From: a bacterium 1XD21-70
GTDB lineage: Bacteria > Bacillota > Clostridia > Lachnospirales > Lachnospiraceae
Length of the DNA stretch: 64,000 nucleotides
Assembly (NCBI GenBank): GCA_003669055.1
Contig: RAYB01000001.1
Coordinates: 124,001 to 188,000 of the forward strand
Direction of reading: 5' to 3'
The notes under the pieces are model-generated. The model was not told where the DNA came from. It did no database searches and saw nothing but the letters and a program-made list of their open reading frames with translations. The translations under genes were made by a program, and so were the position numbers. Positions 52,009 through 61,039 of this stretch are shown here, one piece after another (position 1 is the stretch's first letter; the number at the start of each line of letters is the position of its first letter).

Positions 52009-53474
52009 ACATGCATGCGCCTGTGCAGTTCTTCCTTCCAGTCCTTTTCCCCTGCCAGATAGCCCTTCAGCCCCCTGGCTGCCTCTCCGCCAGTCTGGCC
52101 AACCTGCTTCACCATCCGCGAAGCCTTCGCCTCTCCGCCCTTTTGCAGGATCAGCACCTTGCGGATCCGGGGATACATGTCCCGCTTCCTGGCCGACGAA
52201 GGCTCATTGCCCTCTAACTGCACACGGATCCCCTCCTCCTTTAGTTTGTCAAAGAAACGCCTCTGCAGATGGCTGTCCGCAAACACGGAAGTAAACGTAA
52301 CCACCACTTCCTCCCCATAAGCACAGACCGCGCACTTAAGAGGCTGCCTCCGGGACACGCCGATCATCAGGTGGAACCGTTCAATCTCCTTTTCATACTC
52401 CGGCTCCATCCGGATTACCCCGACATTGGAAAGCGTCATCGTGTACGCCCGGTCTTTCAGGCGGAACACCAGGTTCAGCGCTAAGCGCTTCAGCACCAGG
52501 GGGATCACCCGCAGATACCATTTTTTCTCCCTGGACACATTATAGGAAATGCTTTCCTCCAAGCGCTTTTTGTCGATTTTTTTGTCCATCTGCCGTGAGA
52601 TTTTTCCCAACAGCTTCTCAAAACTCACATCCGGGTTGTCAAACAGATACCCGATCATCGTCACCGCAAAGAAATTCGCCATCGTCTCCGAACCAAAAAA
52701 TGCCCGCAGGTTGATCGGCAGGTTGAGTACCACCGGCTCTGACCAGGGTTTCCCGTCTAAGTATTCCTGCCAAATAGACCAGATTAACGCCGCTGCCAGG
52801 TATTTGGTGATGCTGACGCCATAGCGGTGGCACACCTTTTTTAATTCCCCCGTATTCACGTACCCGTGGAGCACCTGGCCCGTCCCCAATGGCAAGTAGT
52901 TCCCCTCCAGCCGGTAAGCAGGATGGGAACTGTATCTGCGCCGGGAAACCTGGCGGTAGTTCTCCAGGTAGCTGTCCACCACCGAAAATTCCTGTTCCTT
53001 CTGTGTCTTCCCATCCTCGCTTCTCCAATATTCTTCTCCGTTCCCATGGGTCAGCTGCAGGTAGCGCCCGGTGAGGTCTTTTAACATATTCACCGCCCCC
53101 AGGCCATCTGTCAGGGCGTGGAATACCTCTAAGTTAATCCTCGCCTCATAATACGTGACCCGGAACAAAAATTTCCAGTTCCCGTGTGGGTCAATATAAC
53201 GGCAAGGGTAGGTGGATTCCCGTTGTACTTGGGGAATCCGTTTATTCTCTTCAAAATAGTACCAAAAAAATCCCTGGCGCAGCCTTACCCGGAAATTCCG
53301 GATATGGGGCAGGATATCCTCCAGCGCCTGCTGCAGTACCTCCGGCTGAACCTTTTCCTTCAAGGTCACGGATATCCGGAATACCTGGCTCATATTTTCG
53401 TTGGCAATCACCGGGAATATCTTTGCCGTATTGTCCAGCCTCCGCCATTGCCACTCAAGAGTTTTCTTTTCCAT
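52005..53474 (-). CDS. HxxxD-type acyltransferase (alcohol acetyltransferase/condensation-fold)
   Basis: A 489-residue cytoplasmic protein with the chloramphenicol-acetyltransferase-like fold of condensation domains and alcohol acetyltransferases. The catalytic motif is FHALTDGLGAVNML (H-x-x-x-D-G, about residues 122-135). PVVLNLPINLRAFFGSETMA and MTLSNVGVIRMEPEYEKEIE are the conserved later segments, the latter like the DFGWG loop region. Members esterify alcohols, lipids or peptides. The ATG at 53474 follows GGGAGGGAGG; the frame to 53513 adds 13 residues. It overlaps the GNAT gene by 20 bp. The substrate is unknown. Confidence 0.75.
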   Translation of the reverse strand: MEKKTLEWQWRRLDNTAKIFPVIANENMSQVFRISVTLKEKVQPEVLQQALEDILPHIRNFRVRLRQGFFWYYFEENKRIPQVQRESTYPCRYIDPHGNWKFLFRVTYYEARINLEVFHALTDGLGAVNMLKDLTGRYLQLTHGNGEEYWRSEDGKTQKEQEFSVVDSYLENYRQVSRRRYSSHPAYRLEGNYLPLGTGQVLHGYVNTGELKKVCHRYGVSITKYLAAALIWSIWQEYLDGKPWSEPVVLNLPINLRAFFGSETMANFFAVTMIGYLFDNPDVSFEKLLGKISRQMDKKIDKKRLEESISYNVSREKKWYLRVIPLVLKRLALNLVFRLKDRAYTMTLSNVGVIRMEPEYEKEIERFHLMIGVSRRQPLKCAVCAYGEEVVVTFTSVFADSHLQRRFFDKLKEEGIRVQLEGNEPSSARKRDMYPRIRKVLILQKGGEAKASRMVKQVGQTGGEAARGLKGYLAGEKDWKEELHRRMHV

Positions 53475-53997
53475 GTCCTCCCTCCCTTTCCTCCATGCAC
53501 GGGCATGAATCAAATTCCAGAATCATATCATACCAGACCGCCCCTCCATGCACGGAACCGGAAATCCCCAGGTTCTGGTAACCGAACCGCTCATAAAATC
53601 CGATCAACCTATCCTTGCAGGTCAAAATCAATCCTTTTTTCCCTCTTTTTTGAGTTTCCCTGACCATATGCCCCATCAGCTGTGCCGCCAGCCCTTGCCG
53701 CCGCAGCTGCGGCACCACATCCAGCCCAAAGATACTCTGGTATGCCCCGTCCGGCCTGTGATGCCTTACATCCTCAAACATCTCATCACAGATTACCCTG
53801 CTGTCTGTCACACAGCCATTGATAAAACCGACAATCTCCCCTTGCCGTTCCGCCACAAAAAAACTTTCCGGAAACGCCTGGATCCTCTTTGCAAAAGAAG
53901 CCCGGGACGCGGCTTCTGCTTGCGGAAAACAGATTGCCTCCACCCGGGCCACGGCATCCAGATCCTCTGGCATTACCTGCCTGATGATAATGTCCAT
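53455..53997 (-). CDS. GNAT-family N-acetyltransferase
   Basis: A 180-residue acetyltransferase. MDIIIRQVMPEDLDAVARVE starts the fold; the CoA-binding motif A is VVPQLRRQGLAAQLMGHMVR (Q-x-x-G-x-A, about residues 98-117), followed by LTCKDRLIGFYERFGYQNLG, typical of the C-terminal motif B. The acceptor (amine or protein N-terminus) cannot be told. First gene of the run GNAT, HxxxD acyltransferase, HSL esterase, rlmH. Confidence 0.9.
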   Translation of the reverse strand: MDIIIRQVMPEDLDAVARVEAICFPQAEAASRASFAKRIQAFPESFFVAERQGEIVGFINGCVTDSRVICDEMFEDVRHHRPDGAYQSIFGLDVVPQLRRQGLAAQLMGHMVRETQKRGKKGLILTCKDRLIGFYERFGYQNLGISGSVHGGAVWYDMILEFDSCPCMEEREGGHGKENS

Positions 53998-54028
53998 GCC
54001 ATCTTACTCCTTTTCGCACTTTCCGGCC

Positions 54029-54727
54029 TCAGATCCGGAAATAATAACCGACCCCCCATTTTGTATGCACATACCTGGGGTCGCTGGGGCTGGGCTCAAT
54101 CTTCTCCCGAAGCCGCCGCACATGCACGTCTACTGTACGCACATCCCCCGTATCCGTCATCTTGTTCCCCCAAACCAAAGACAGCAGGGTCTCCCGGCTA
54201 TACACCTTGTTCGGGTTGCACACAAATAACTCCAAAAGGTCGAACTCCTTTGCTGTCAGGTTGATCTCCTTCTCCCCGATGAATACCCGCCTGCCCTCCC
54301 GGTCCAGCTTTAACTCCCCGGCAGTGACCATCTGGTTTTCCTGGCGCCCGCCTTTTCCCGACCTCCTGGCATTGCGCCGCATGATCGCCTTGATCCGCGC
54401 CTTCACCTCCAGGATATTGAACGGCTTTGTGATATAATCGTCTGCTCCGTATTCCAGGCCTAAGATCTTATCCATGTCGCCGCCCTTTGCCGTCAGCATG
54501 ATGATGGGCATCTCCGAGAACTCCCGGATGGCCTGGCACACCTCAAAACCGTCAAACTTCGGCAGCATGATATCTAACAGCACCACATCGTACTCGTTCT
54601 GCTTTGCCAGTTCAATCGCCTCTTCCCCGTCATATGCACAGTCCACCTCCATGCCGTCCTGCTCAAGGCTGAAGCGGATCCCTTTTACAATCAGCTTCTC
54701 ATCATCCACAACCAGAATCCTTGCCAT
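54029..54727 (-). CDS. OmpR/PhoB-family response regulator
   Basis: A 232-residue DNA-binding regulator. The receiver has ILVVDDEKL (residues 4-12), phospho-Asp in VVLLDIMLPK (about 51), Thr in IIMLTAKGG (about 80) and Lys in YITKPFNI (about 101). A winged helix follows (LTAKEFDLLELFVCNPNKVY, then DVRTVDVHVRRLREKIEPSP, ending GVGYYFRI). No histidine kinase gene adjoins it, so its kinase is elsewhere. Gene order gives no clear target; it follows the comEA-like gene with a short gap and may share its transcript. Confidence 0.95.
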   Translation of the reverse strand: MARILVVDDEKLIVKGIRFSLEQDGMEVDCAYDGEEAIELAKQNEYDVVLLDIMLPKFDGFEVCQAIREFSEMPIIMLTAKGGDMDKILGLEYGADDYITKPFNILEVKARIKAIMRRNARRSGKGGRQENQMVTAGELKLDREGRRVFIGEKEINLTAKEFDLLELFVCNPNKVYSRETLLSLVWGNKMTDTGDVRTVDVHVRRLREKIEPSPSDPRYVHTKWGVGYYFRI

Positions 54728-54748
54728 TTCCCTCCCCTTCCCATGCTG

Positions 54749-55483
54749 TCATACAGTGATGTCATCCTTTATTTTCTCAAATGCAGCATTTTTAATTCCC
54801 GGTATCTCCATAATATCTTCAATCCGCTCAAAGCCGCCCCTCTGCTCCCGGTAACGGATGATATCCTCCGCTTTCGCCTCGCCGATGCCTTTTAGCGTCA
54901 TCAGTTCTTCCTTGGCCGCCGTATTGATGTCTACCTTCCCGGGGGATGCCCCCGGCTGTACGCCCGCTATCCTGCCTGGAGCCGTCTGGTTCCCCGCAGG
55001 CGCCGTCCATTCTGTCGCGGGAACCTGCCCCCGGTTCGGCACCTCCAGCCTCATACCGTCCCAGACAGGCTCTGCCAGGTTCAGATAATCCTGCGCCACC
55101 TCTTCACCAAAGCCCCCGGCCATGGCAATCGCTTCAAATACCCGCTGCCCCTCTGCCAGTTCGTAGACTCCCGGATTCCCAACCTCGCCGCAGACATGCA
55201 CAAAACAGGTTGCCCGTGTGCCCTCTGGGACAGCCTGGCTCTCTCCCACGGCTGCCGCCTGTGCCCCGGCCGCTTTCGGCTCCTGGCCTTCCGCCGGTTC
55301 CGCCTGCGTTTCTTCTTGCAGTTCCTCCCGGCCTTCGCCCCAAGTTTCCTCCTGGCCTACTGCCTGCAGCCCGGACAGCAATTCTCCCGGCTCTCTTTTG
55401 CCGCAGCTATACGAGCACCCTGCCGCAGCAAAAAAAACTGCCAATGCCATCCATTTGCCGTATTTCCATTTTTTCATGTTCAT
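54749..55483 (-). CDS. comEA: ComEA-like helix-hairpin-helix lipoprotein
   Basis: A 244-residue exported DNA-binding protein. A signal with lipobox AAAGC (Cys about residue 23) is followed by an Ala/Gln/Glu-rich linker, an SLBB domain (ATCFVHVCGEVGNPGVYELA, about 88-150), and C-terminal helix-hairpin-helix motifs (VDINTAAKEELMTLKGIGEA, then EDIMEIPGIKNAAFEKIKDD). This is the ComEA layout; ComEA binds incoming DNA during transformation. ComEB/ComEC are not adjacent, so competence is not shown. The lipoprotein signal in place of a plain TM anchor is a variation. Confidence 0.9.
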   Translation of the reverse strand: MNMKKWKYGKWMALAVFFAAAGCSYSCGKREPGELLSGLQAVGQEETWGEGREELQEETQAEPAEGQEPKAAGAQAAAVGESQAVPEGTRATCFVHVCGEVGNPGVYELAEGQRVFEAIAMAGGFGEEVAQDYLNLAEPVWDGMRLEVPNRGQVPATEWTAPAGNQTAPGRIAGVQPGASPGKVDINTAAKEELMTLKGIGEAKAEDIIRYREQRGGFERIEDIMEIPGIKNAAFEKIKDDITV

Positions 55484-55609
55484 CTCTCCTGTCCTGAGAG
55501 AATCCCAAATTCAGCCTATCCTTATTTTACCGGAAGACCTCCCTAAATACAAGGGCGAATTTCCGTTTCCCGGAACAAATTAGCACGGTGACGTCCGCCT
55601 TGCCGCCCC

Positions 55610-58072
55610 TCACTGCCCCTTAAAAATCTCCTCCGCATAATTCACCGATGCCATGGCATCCCGGCAATAGCAATCCGCACCCATGGAGTCGGCATACTCC
55701 TTTGTGAGCACTGCGCCTCCCACCATCGCCTTTGCCCACGGCGCTTTCTGCCGCAGCAAGGCAATGGTCTTTTCCATGCTTGGAACCGTCGTGGTCATCA
55801 ATGCACTTAAGCCCACCAGCCTCACCTGCCTTTCCACAGCCAGCCCCACAATCTTTTCCGGGGGCACATCCTTGCCTAGGTCAAGCACCTCATAGCCGTA
55901 ATTCTCCAGCAGGACTTTCACAATATTTTTCCCGATATCGTGGATGTCCCCCTTGACCGTAGCCAGGATCACTTCCCCCTTTTTCTCCTGCTCCCCGCCG
56001 GACGCCTGTAAGCTTTCCCGGACTATCTCAAAAGCCGCCTTGGCGGCTTCCGCGCTCATCAGAAGCTGCGGCAGGAAAACCGTGCCCGCCTCAAAGCCTT
56101 TCCCCACCCGGTCCAGCGCCGGTATCATCTCCTGGTTGATCACCTCCATCGGGTCCCGGGCAGATAAAAGTTCCCGCACTGCCCTGGCCGCCTGCTCCTT
56201 CAGCCCGCGCTCGATGCCGGCAGCCAGGGCGGAGCCAGTAGGTGCATCCGGACCGGCGGCTGCTGCCGTTTCCGGGCAGGCACTGCCCGGCCCACCGGTA
56301 TTTCCCCTTCTTTCGGCAGCCGCCTCTGCCTTCTTTTTGGCCGCTTCCGGTGCATAAGCCTGGATATAATCCCCACAGTTTTCATCCAGTGCCCACAGTG
56401 CGCGGAAGCTGCGGTAAACCCGCATCATCCCGTCGGAATTGGGGTTGATGATGGCAGCACTAAGCCCGTTTTGCAGTGCCATGGCGAAAAAAGCCGCATT
56501 GATATTCTCCCTCACCGGGAGGCCGAAAGAAATATTGGATACCCCCAAAATTGTCTTCCCCCCAAGTTCATCCCGCACCCGGCGCACTGCCTCCAAAGTA
56601 GTGACTGCCCCTTTGCTGTCCGAACTAATGGTCATGCACAGGGCGTCAACCACGATATCCTCCGCCCCAATGCCATACTCCGCCGCCCTTTGGTAGATTT
56701 TTTCTGCTATCTTAAGCCTCCCGTCTGCCGTCTCCGGGATCCCGTCCTCATCCAGCGCCAGGGCTACCACCACCCCGCCGTACTTCTTCACCAGGGGAAA
56801 CACCCCTCTCATGGATTCTTCCTTTCCGTTGACCGAATTGATCAGCGGCTTGCCGTTGTATACCCGCATCGCCCGTTCCATGGCATCCAGATCCGAAGTG
56901 TCTATCTGCAGCGGCAGGTCAATGATGCTTTGGAGTTCCCTGACTACCTCCTCCATCATGGACGGCTCATCGATCTCCGGCAGCCCTACATTTACATCCA
57001 GCACATGGGCGCCATGATCCTGCTGAGCCGCCCCTTCCTGCAGGATATATTCCAGGTTATGCTCCCGCAGCGCCTGCTTGAATTTCGGCTTCCCGGTCGG
57101 ATTGATCCGTTCTCCGATGATCACCGGATCCCTGCCGATCACCACTGCCTGTGCAAAGGACGATACCACCGTCCGCCCTTTCTTATGCACCGGAACCGGC
57201 TCTATCCCCTGGCAGGCCTTCACCGTCCGCCTGATATGCCCCGGCGTGGTGCCGCAGCACCCTCCCACGACCCGTGCCCCCATCCGGGCGATCTCCCCCA
57301 TAAGGGAAGCAAAAGTATCTTCATCAATATCATACACGGTCTTTCCGTTTTCGCTGCGGGGCAAGCCTGCATTGGGATTGACGATCACCGGCACCGAGGA
57401 GAGTGCCAGTACCTCCTTTAAAATCCCTTTCATCTGCATTGGCCCCAGCCCGCAGTTCATCCCCAGGGCATCTACGCCAAGGCCCTCCAGCATGGCGACC
57501 ACCGAGGCCGGGCTGCCCCCGGTCAAAAGCTTCCCTTTCTCATCAAAAGTCACTGTCACAAATACCGGGAGGCCGCAGTTCTCCTTTGCCCCCAGTACCG
57601 CCGCCTTCGCCTCATAGCTGTCGCTCATGGTCTCGATCAGAACCAGGTCTGCCCCCTCATCTGCACCGATTGCCGCCACCTGGCCAAAAAGCCGTACCGC
57701 ATCCTCAAAGCCCAAATCCCCCAGCGGCTTTAAAAGCTTCCCGGTCGGCCCGATATCCAACGCAATATACGCCTCTTTCCCTGACTGGCGGATCGCCTCC
57801 CGCCCGTTGCGCACTGCTGCCCGTACCACTTCCTCCACAGAATATCCCGTCTGCCCGTTGTATTTCAGCCCGTCCACGCCGAAGGTATTGGTGGTCACAA
57901 TATCCGCCCCTGCCTCCAGGTATTCCCTGTGGATCTCCACCAGCGCCTCAGGATGGGTAATATTCCAGATCCCTGGAAGTTCGCCAGGTTTTAAGCCTTT
58001 CGCCTGCAAAAGGCTCCCCATGCCTCCGTCACAAAATAAGATCCTTTCCTCCATCGCTTTCCTGATATCCAC
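55610..58072 (-). CDS. metH: Cobalamin-dependent methionine synthase lacking the reactivation domain
   Basis: Transfers methyl from 5-methyl-THF through cobalamin to homocysteine, 820 residues. The homocysteine domain (ILFCDGGMGSLLQAKGLKPG; zinc Cys in MNCGLGP and GGCCGTTPG) is followed by a pterin-binding domain (VIGERINPTGKPKFKQALRE, about 310-560), an Ala/Gly-rich linker (about 580-625) and the cobalamin-binding domains, with the DxHxxG motif in KGDIHDIGKN (about 714). The usual C-terminal SAM-binding activation domain is absent; it is encoded by the gene just upstream. I chose GTG 58072, 7 nt after GAGGAG, over an ATG at 58054 and the long frame to 58129. Confidence 0.93.
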   Translation of the reverse strand: MDIRKAMEERILFCDGGMGSLLQAKGLKPGELPGIWNITHPEALVEIHREYLEAGADIVTTNTFGVDGLKYNGQTGYSVEEVVRAAVRNGREAIRQSGKEAYIALDIGPTGKLLKPLGDLGFEDAVRLFGQVAAIGADEGADLVLIETMSDSYEAKAAVLGAKENCGLPVFVTVTFDEKGKLLTGGSPASVVAMLEGLGVDALGMNCGLGPMQMKGILKEVLALSSVPVIVNPNAGLPRSENGKTVYDIDEDTFASLMGEIARMGARVVGGCCGTTPGHIRRTVKACQGIEPVPVHKKGRTVVSSFAQAVVIGRDPVIIGERINPTGKPKFKQALREHNLEYILQEGAAQQDHGAHVLDVNVGLPEIDEPSMMEEVVRELQSIIDLPLQIDTSDLDAMERAMRVYNGKPLINSVNGKEESMRGVFPLVKKYGGVVVALALDEDGIPETADGRLKIAEKIYQRAAEYGIGAEDIVVDALCMTISSDSKGAVTTLEAVRRVRDELGGKTILGVSNISFGLPVRENINAAFFAMALQNGLSAAIINPNSDGMMRVYRSFRALWALDENCGDYIQAYAPEAAKKKAEAAAERRGNTGGPGSACPETAAAAGPDAPTGSALAAGIERGLKEQAARAVRELLSARDPMEVINQEMIPALDRVGKGFEAGTVFLPQLLMSAEAAKAAFEIVRESLQASGGEQEKKGEVILATVKGDIHDIGKNIVKVLLENYGYEVLDLGKDVPPEKIVGLAVERQVRLVGLSALMTTTVPSMEKTIALLRQKAPWAKAMVGGAVLTKEYADSMGADCYCRDAMASVNYAEEIFKGQ

Positions 58073-58088
58073 TTTTGTCTCCTCTCCG

Positions 58089-58766
58089 TTACCTGCGGTA
58101 TTCGCAGCTGATCTTCCCACACGCTTCACACCCCTGCACGCTGCACGTACCCGGCTTTTTGCTGAGCCCTATCACTGCCGTTACAGATTTGGAGGGAGCC
58201 ATCAAAAGGCTGTCCGTCAGCGTGACCCCAATACGTTTGCTCAGTTCCAGCACCGCAAAGATTTCCTTTTGGCATTCCAGCGGGAAATCGCCGTATCCCG
58301 GGCTGAAACGCGGGCGCAGGTACCAACCCTTTTTTTGGTACTCCTCCCGCCAGGCCTCATTGCAATAGTCACAATAGGTTTCCAGCATGGCGGCGGAAGC
58401 GGCCTGGAGAACCACTGCCCGGCTTACCGAAAGCTGCCCATACCGTTTAAGCAGCACATCCACCCTGCTTCCAAGGGTAGCGCCGAATATCAGGATTCTC
58501 CCGCAATCCCTCAGGTTCTTTTCCAGGTTCCTGCTTTTTGTCTGCAAAACCCCCATGTCAATCACATGATCCTGGATTGCCAGCGGATATTCGGCGCAAA
58601 CAGACCTGGCTGCCGCCGCATTCTCCAGTTCCCTCTGGCATTCCCCAATCAGCTGTTTTACATTCTCCGGGATTTCTTGGCCGCGGTGCCCCAGATACCG
58701 CAAGATTTCCTTCTCCTCCCAGGGAAAGCCTTCCCCTGTGCCAAACCATTGTTCCATCTTGTCCAT
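58089..58766 (-). CDS. Stand-alone methionine synthase reactivation (activation) domain protein
   Basis: A 225-residue protein equal to the C-terminal activation domain of MetH. The SAM-binding signature RPRFSPGYGDFPLECQ (R-x-x-x-S-P-G-Y, about 158-173) and SLLMAPSKSVTAVIGLSKKP are diagnostic. It reductively remethylates inactive cob(II)alamin with SAM so that MetH can resume. Cysteines at the end (CSVQGCEACGKISC) could bind a metal or cluster, a feature absent from the E. coli domain. It ends 17 nt before metH and supplies the part metH lacks. Confidence 0.9.
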   Translation of the reverse strand: MDKMEQWFGTGEGFPWEEKEILRYLGHRGQEIPENVKQLIGECQRELENAAAARSVCAEYPLAIQDHVIDMGVLQTKSRNLEKNLRDCGRILIFGATLGSRVDVLLKRYGQLSVSRAVVLQAASAAMLETYCDYCNEAWREEYQKKGWYLRPRFSPGYGDFPLECQKEIFAVLELSKRIGVTLTDSLLMAPSKSVTAVIGLSKKPGTCSVQGCEACGKISCEYRR

Positions 58767-58858
58767 GCAACGCCGCCCTGCCTTTCCTTTCTCCCTCTTA
58801 CCGTCCCGGGAAACGTCCGGCTTCCTGGCGCCGGGCTGCCAAATTTCCAGGCTCCGCT

Positions 58859-59716
58859 CTAGCTGAGGATTTCTGACAGGCTCTCCCGGATCCTGGCCGC
58901 CACATCCGGCTTGTTCATGGAATACACATGGATCCCATTGACCCCGTTTGCAATCAGGTCGATAATCTGCTCCGTCGCGTAGGCAATGCCGGCCTGTTTC
59001 ATAGCCGCCGGGTTATCCCCAAACCGGTCTACGATCGCCTTGAAACGGGAGGGCAGGTAGGTACCTGACATCGCGCAGATCCTCTTAATCTGCGCCTTGT
59101 TGGTCACCGGCATGATCCCTGCAACCACGGGCACAGTGACCCCCGCCTCCCGGATCCGGTACAGGTAGTTATATAAAATATTATTGTCAAAAAACATTTG
59201 GGTGGTCACAAAATCACAGCCCGCCTCCACCTTCTCTTTCAGATAATGGATGTCCTGTAACTTATTTTCCGATTCCACATGCCCTTCCGGATAACATGCC
59301 GCCCCGATGCAGAAATCCCCGCTTTTTTGGATCTCCGCGATCAGTTCCGAGGCATAATGATAATCTTTTTCCACCTGCCCGTCTGCAGGGATGTCCCCGC
59401 GCAGGGCAAGGACATTCTCAATCCCCCTGGCTTTTAACTCCCCCAAAACCGAGGTGACCTTTTCCCGGGCAGAAGACACACAGGTCAGGTGTGCCAGCGG
59501 CGTCACCCCCTGCGCCTGGAGCATAGCGGCAATCTCAACCGTGTAACGGCTGGTTCCGCCGCCTGCCCCGTAAGTCACACTCATAAAAGCCGGCTTTAGC
59601 CCGGCGATCTCAAGAGCTGCCTGCTCCACCGGCTCATATTTGTCCTCTGTCTTGGGCGGAAACACCTCAAAAGAGAGGGTCGGCTCACCTTTTGCAAGAA
59701 TATCTCTGATTTTCAT
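58859..59716 (-). CDS. metF: 5,10-methylenetetrahydrofolate reductase
   Basis: FAD enzyme that makes 5-methyl-THF, the methyl donor for MetH. The TIM-barrel of 285 residues has LSFEVFPPKTEDKYEPVEQA at the N-terminus (catalytic Glu in FEVFPPK), VLALRGDIPADGQ, CDFVTTQMFFDN and the closing GVNGIHVYSMNKPD, all family motifs. GGGGAGAG precedes the ATG. It is the first gene of metF, reactivation protein, metH; no T-box or SAM riboswitch was seen in its 72-nt upstream gap. Confidence 0.96.
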   Translation of the reverse strand: MKIRDILAKGEPTLSFEVFPPKTEDKYEPVEQAALEIAGLKPAFMSVTYGAGGGTSRYTVEIAAMLQAQGVTPLAHLTCVSSAREKVTSVLGELKARGIENVLALRGDIPADGQVEKDYHYASELIAEIQKSGDFCIGAACYPEGHVESENKLQDIHYLKEKVEAGCDFVTTQMFFDNNILYNYLYRIREAGVTVPVVAGIMPVTNKAQIKRICAMSGTYLPSRFKAIVDRFGDNPAAMKQAGIAYATEQIIDLIANGVNGIHVYSMNKPDVAARIRESLSEILS

Positions 59717-59788
59717 CTGTTCTCTCCCCTGCCAAGCCTATGCATTGGCATTATTTTTAATTCCGGTACGATTCGGCCGCCTGGCTTT

Positions 59789-61039
59789 TTACGTATCCTC
59801 CAGTTCCTTTGTAAGGCTGGCATTAAACCAGTATATCCCTTCATAACCGTATCCCATGATGGAAAGGTTTCCCGCCTGCAGGGAATACCCATTGCTGGTA
59901 TCGAGGACTTTTGGCATGTCCCTCCTTACGGAATCCGGCCAGCCTCCCCCTGTAAACCCGCCATGTTTTTCAAGCTGCTCCAGCATTTTACACGACAAGC
60001 TTACCAGCATTTCCCTGTCTTCCAGCCTAAGTTCAATCCCATGGAGCTGTCCGGTAGCCGTATCATAGCATATCTCTACATACTCCTCATGGTCTTCACC
60101 GCCCGCAGCCTCCTTGACCCAAATGGTAACATATGTAGAATAGTCCGTAGATGCAATCTCCCCGTCATAATCCAAGTATTCCGTATTATAGGAAGTCCTG
60201 CTGACCTGCCCTTCCTCAAATCCATAGCCGTATTCTTCCAAAGCCTGCCTGGCAAATTCCTCCATCTCCGTGCCGGAGATCCCAAAATGCCCGTTTTCGC
60301 TGCATTTCTTCCCTGCCTTAATCACATCCTCGTCCGATAATTCCTGAACCGTGTCGGCACCGCTGCCATAATAATCATAATCCATGTTATACTCATCGGA
60401 ATCTGCCCCCAAAAAACTCTCATAATGCCCACCGCTATTGGTGTCATATCCCAGGAGCATCCGAGCCACCACGACAAGGATCACAAACACCACAAGGCTT
60501 GACGCCACCATAATTGCCACGAATGGGACAATCTTGTTTTTATATGTTGCCCCGGCAAAAGACGGGCTATAGGCGGAACCGGTACTTGCTGCCGTTATGC
60601 CCTGGCTTGGCTGGACGGGGGAACCTTGCCTGACCCATCCTGCCGTACTGCCGGAGTTGCCGGCATTGGCGGAACTGTTGGCATTGGCAGAACTGCCGGC
60701 ATTGCCAAGACTGTTGGCATTGGCAGAACTGCCGGCTTTGGCAGAACTGTTGGAGGCAGCGGGGCGTTGCATGCCGGACGGGATAGCAGCCGGACGGGAA
60801 GGCGTGGGCGGCTTGGCCTGCGCAGGCCGGGTGATGCCTTCCGGCTTCTGCGGCGGCCTATCACCGGCAGACATGGTATTGCCATGGTAGCTGCATGCAG
60901 CCTCTTTTTCGGGGTGCCTTTCATTTAGGTAATAGCTTACTTCTTGTATGCGGGGATGCCTGACCCAGCTGCCGCAGTTTTGGCAGTAATGGGGATACTT
61001 CATCACCTGGTCGCATACCGGGCAAATCTTTCGTACCAT
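59789..61039 (-). CDS. Zinc-ribbon membrane protein with low-complexity repeats
   Basis: A 416-residue protein. The N-terminal zinc ribbon is CPVC-x(13)-CQNC (residues 6-26). A long Pro/Ala/Ser/Asn region (about 60-160) includes six-residue repeats such as AGSSANAN encoded by an 18-bp tandem repeat. One TM helix lies at about 172-195 (FVAIMVASSLVVFVILVVVA). The C-terminal 220 residues are extracellular, acidic and Tyr-rich (DSDEYNMDYDYYGSGADTVQ), with no domain I recognise. The zinc ribbon would stay inside the cell. Function unknown; similar proteins are common in Lachnospiraceae. Confidence 0.75.
   Translation of the reverse strand: MVRKICPVCDQVMKYPHYCQNCGSWVRHPRIQEVSYYLNERHPEKEAACSYHGNTMSAGDRPPQKPEGITRPAQAKPPTPSRPAAIPSGMQRPAASNSSAKAGSSANANSLGNAGSSANANSSANAGNSGSTAGWVRQGSPVQPSQGITAASTGSAYSPSFAGATYKNKIVPFVAIMVASSLVVFVILVVVARMLLGYDTNSGGHYESFLGADSDEYNMDYDYYGSGADTVQELSDEDVIKAGKKCSENGHFGISGTEMEEFARQALEEYGYGFEEGQVSRTSYNTEYLDYDGEIASTDYSTYVTIWVKEAAGGEDHEEYVEICYDTATGQLHGIELRLEDREMLVSLSCKMLEQLEKHGGFTGGGWPDSVRRDMPKVLDTSNGYSLQAGNLSIMGYGYEGIYWFNASLTKELEDT
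60660..60749. repeat. Five copies of an 18-bp tandem repeat
   Basis: Five consecutive 18-mers of the form TTGGCATTGGCAGAACTG, alternating TTGGC and CCGGC starts, lie inside the zinc-ribbon gene and encode six-residue units on the minus strand. Being a multiple of three, the copy number can change without a frameshift. Confidence 0.9.

Noticed and set aside
56471-58862. Long plus-strand frames opposite metH and its neighbours
   Set aside because: Composition is His/Pro/Arg/Ser-rich antisense translation; the minus-strand genes have all expected catalytic motifs.
59717-59788. Possible SAM riboswitch or T-box ahead of metF
   Set aside because: The gap is only 72 nt and contains neither the conserved SAM-riboswitch core nor a T-box TGG motif; only a weak GCCAA/TTGGC hairpin was seen.
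60660-60749. Short regular repeats that might be read as a CRISPR array
   Set aside because: The units are contiguous 18-mers without spacers, lie in frame inside a gene and encode a low-complexity peptide.
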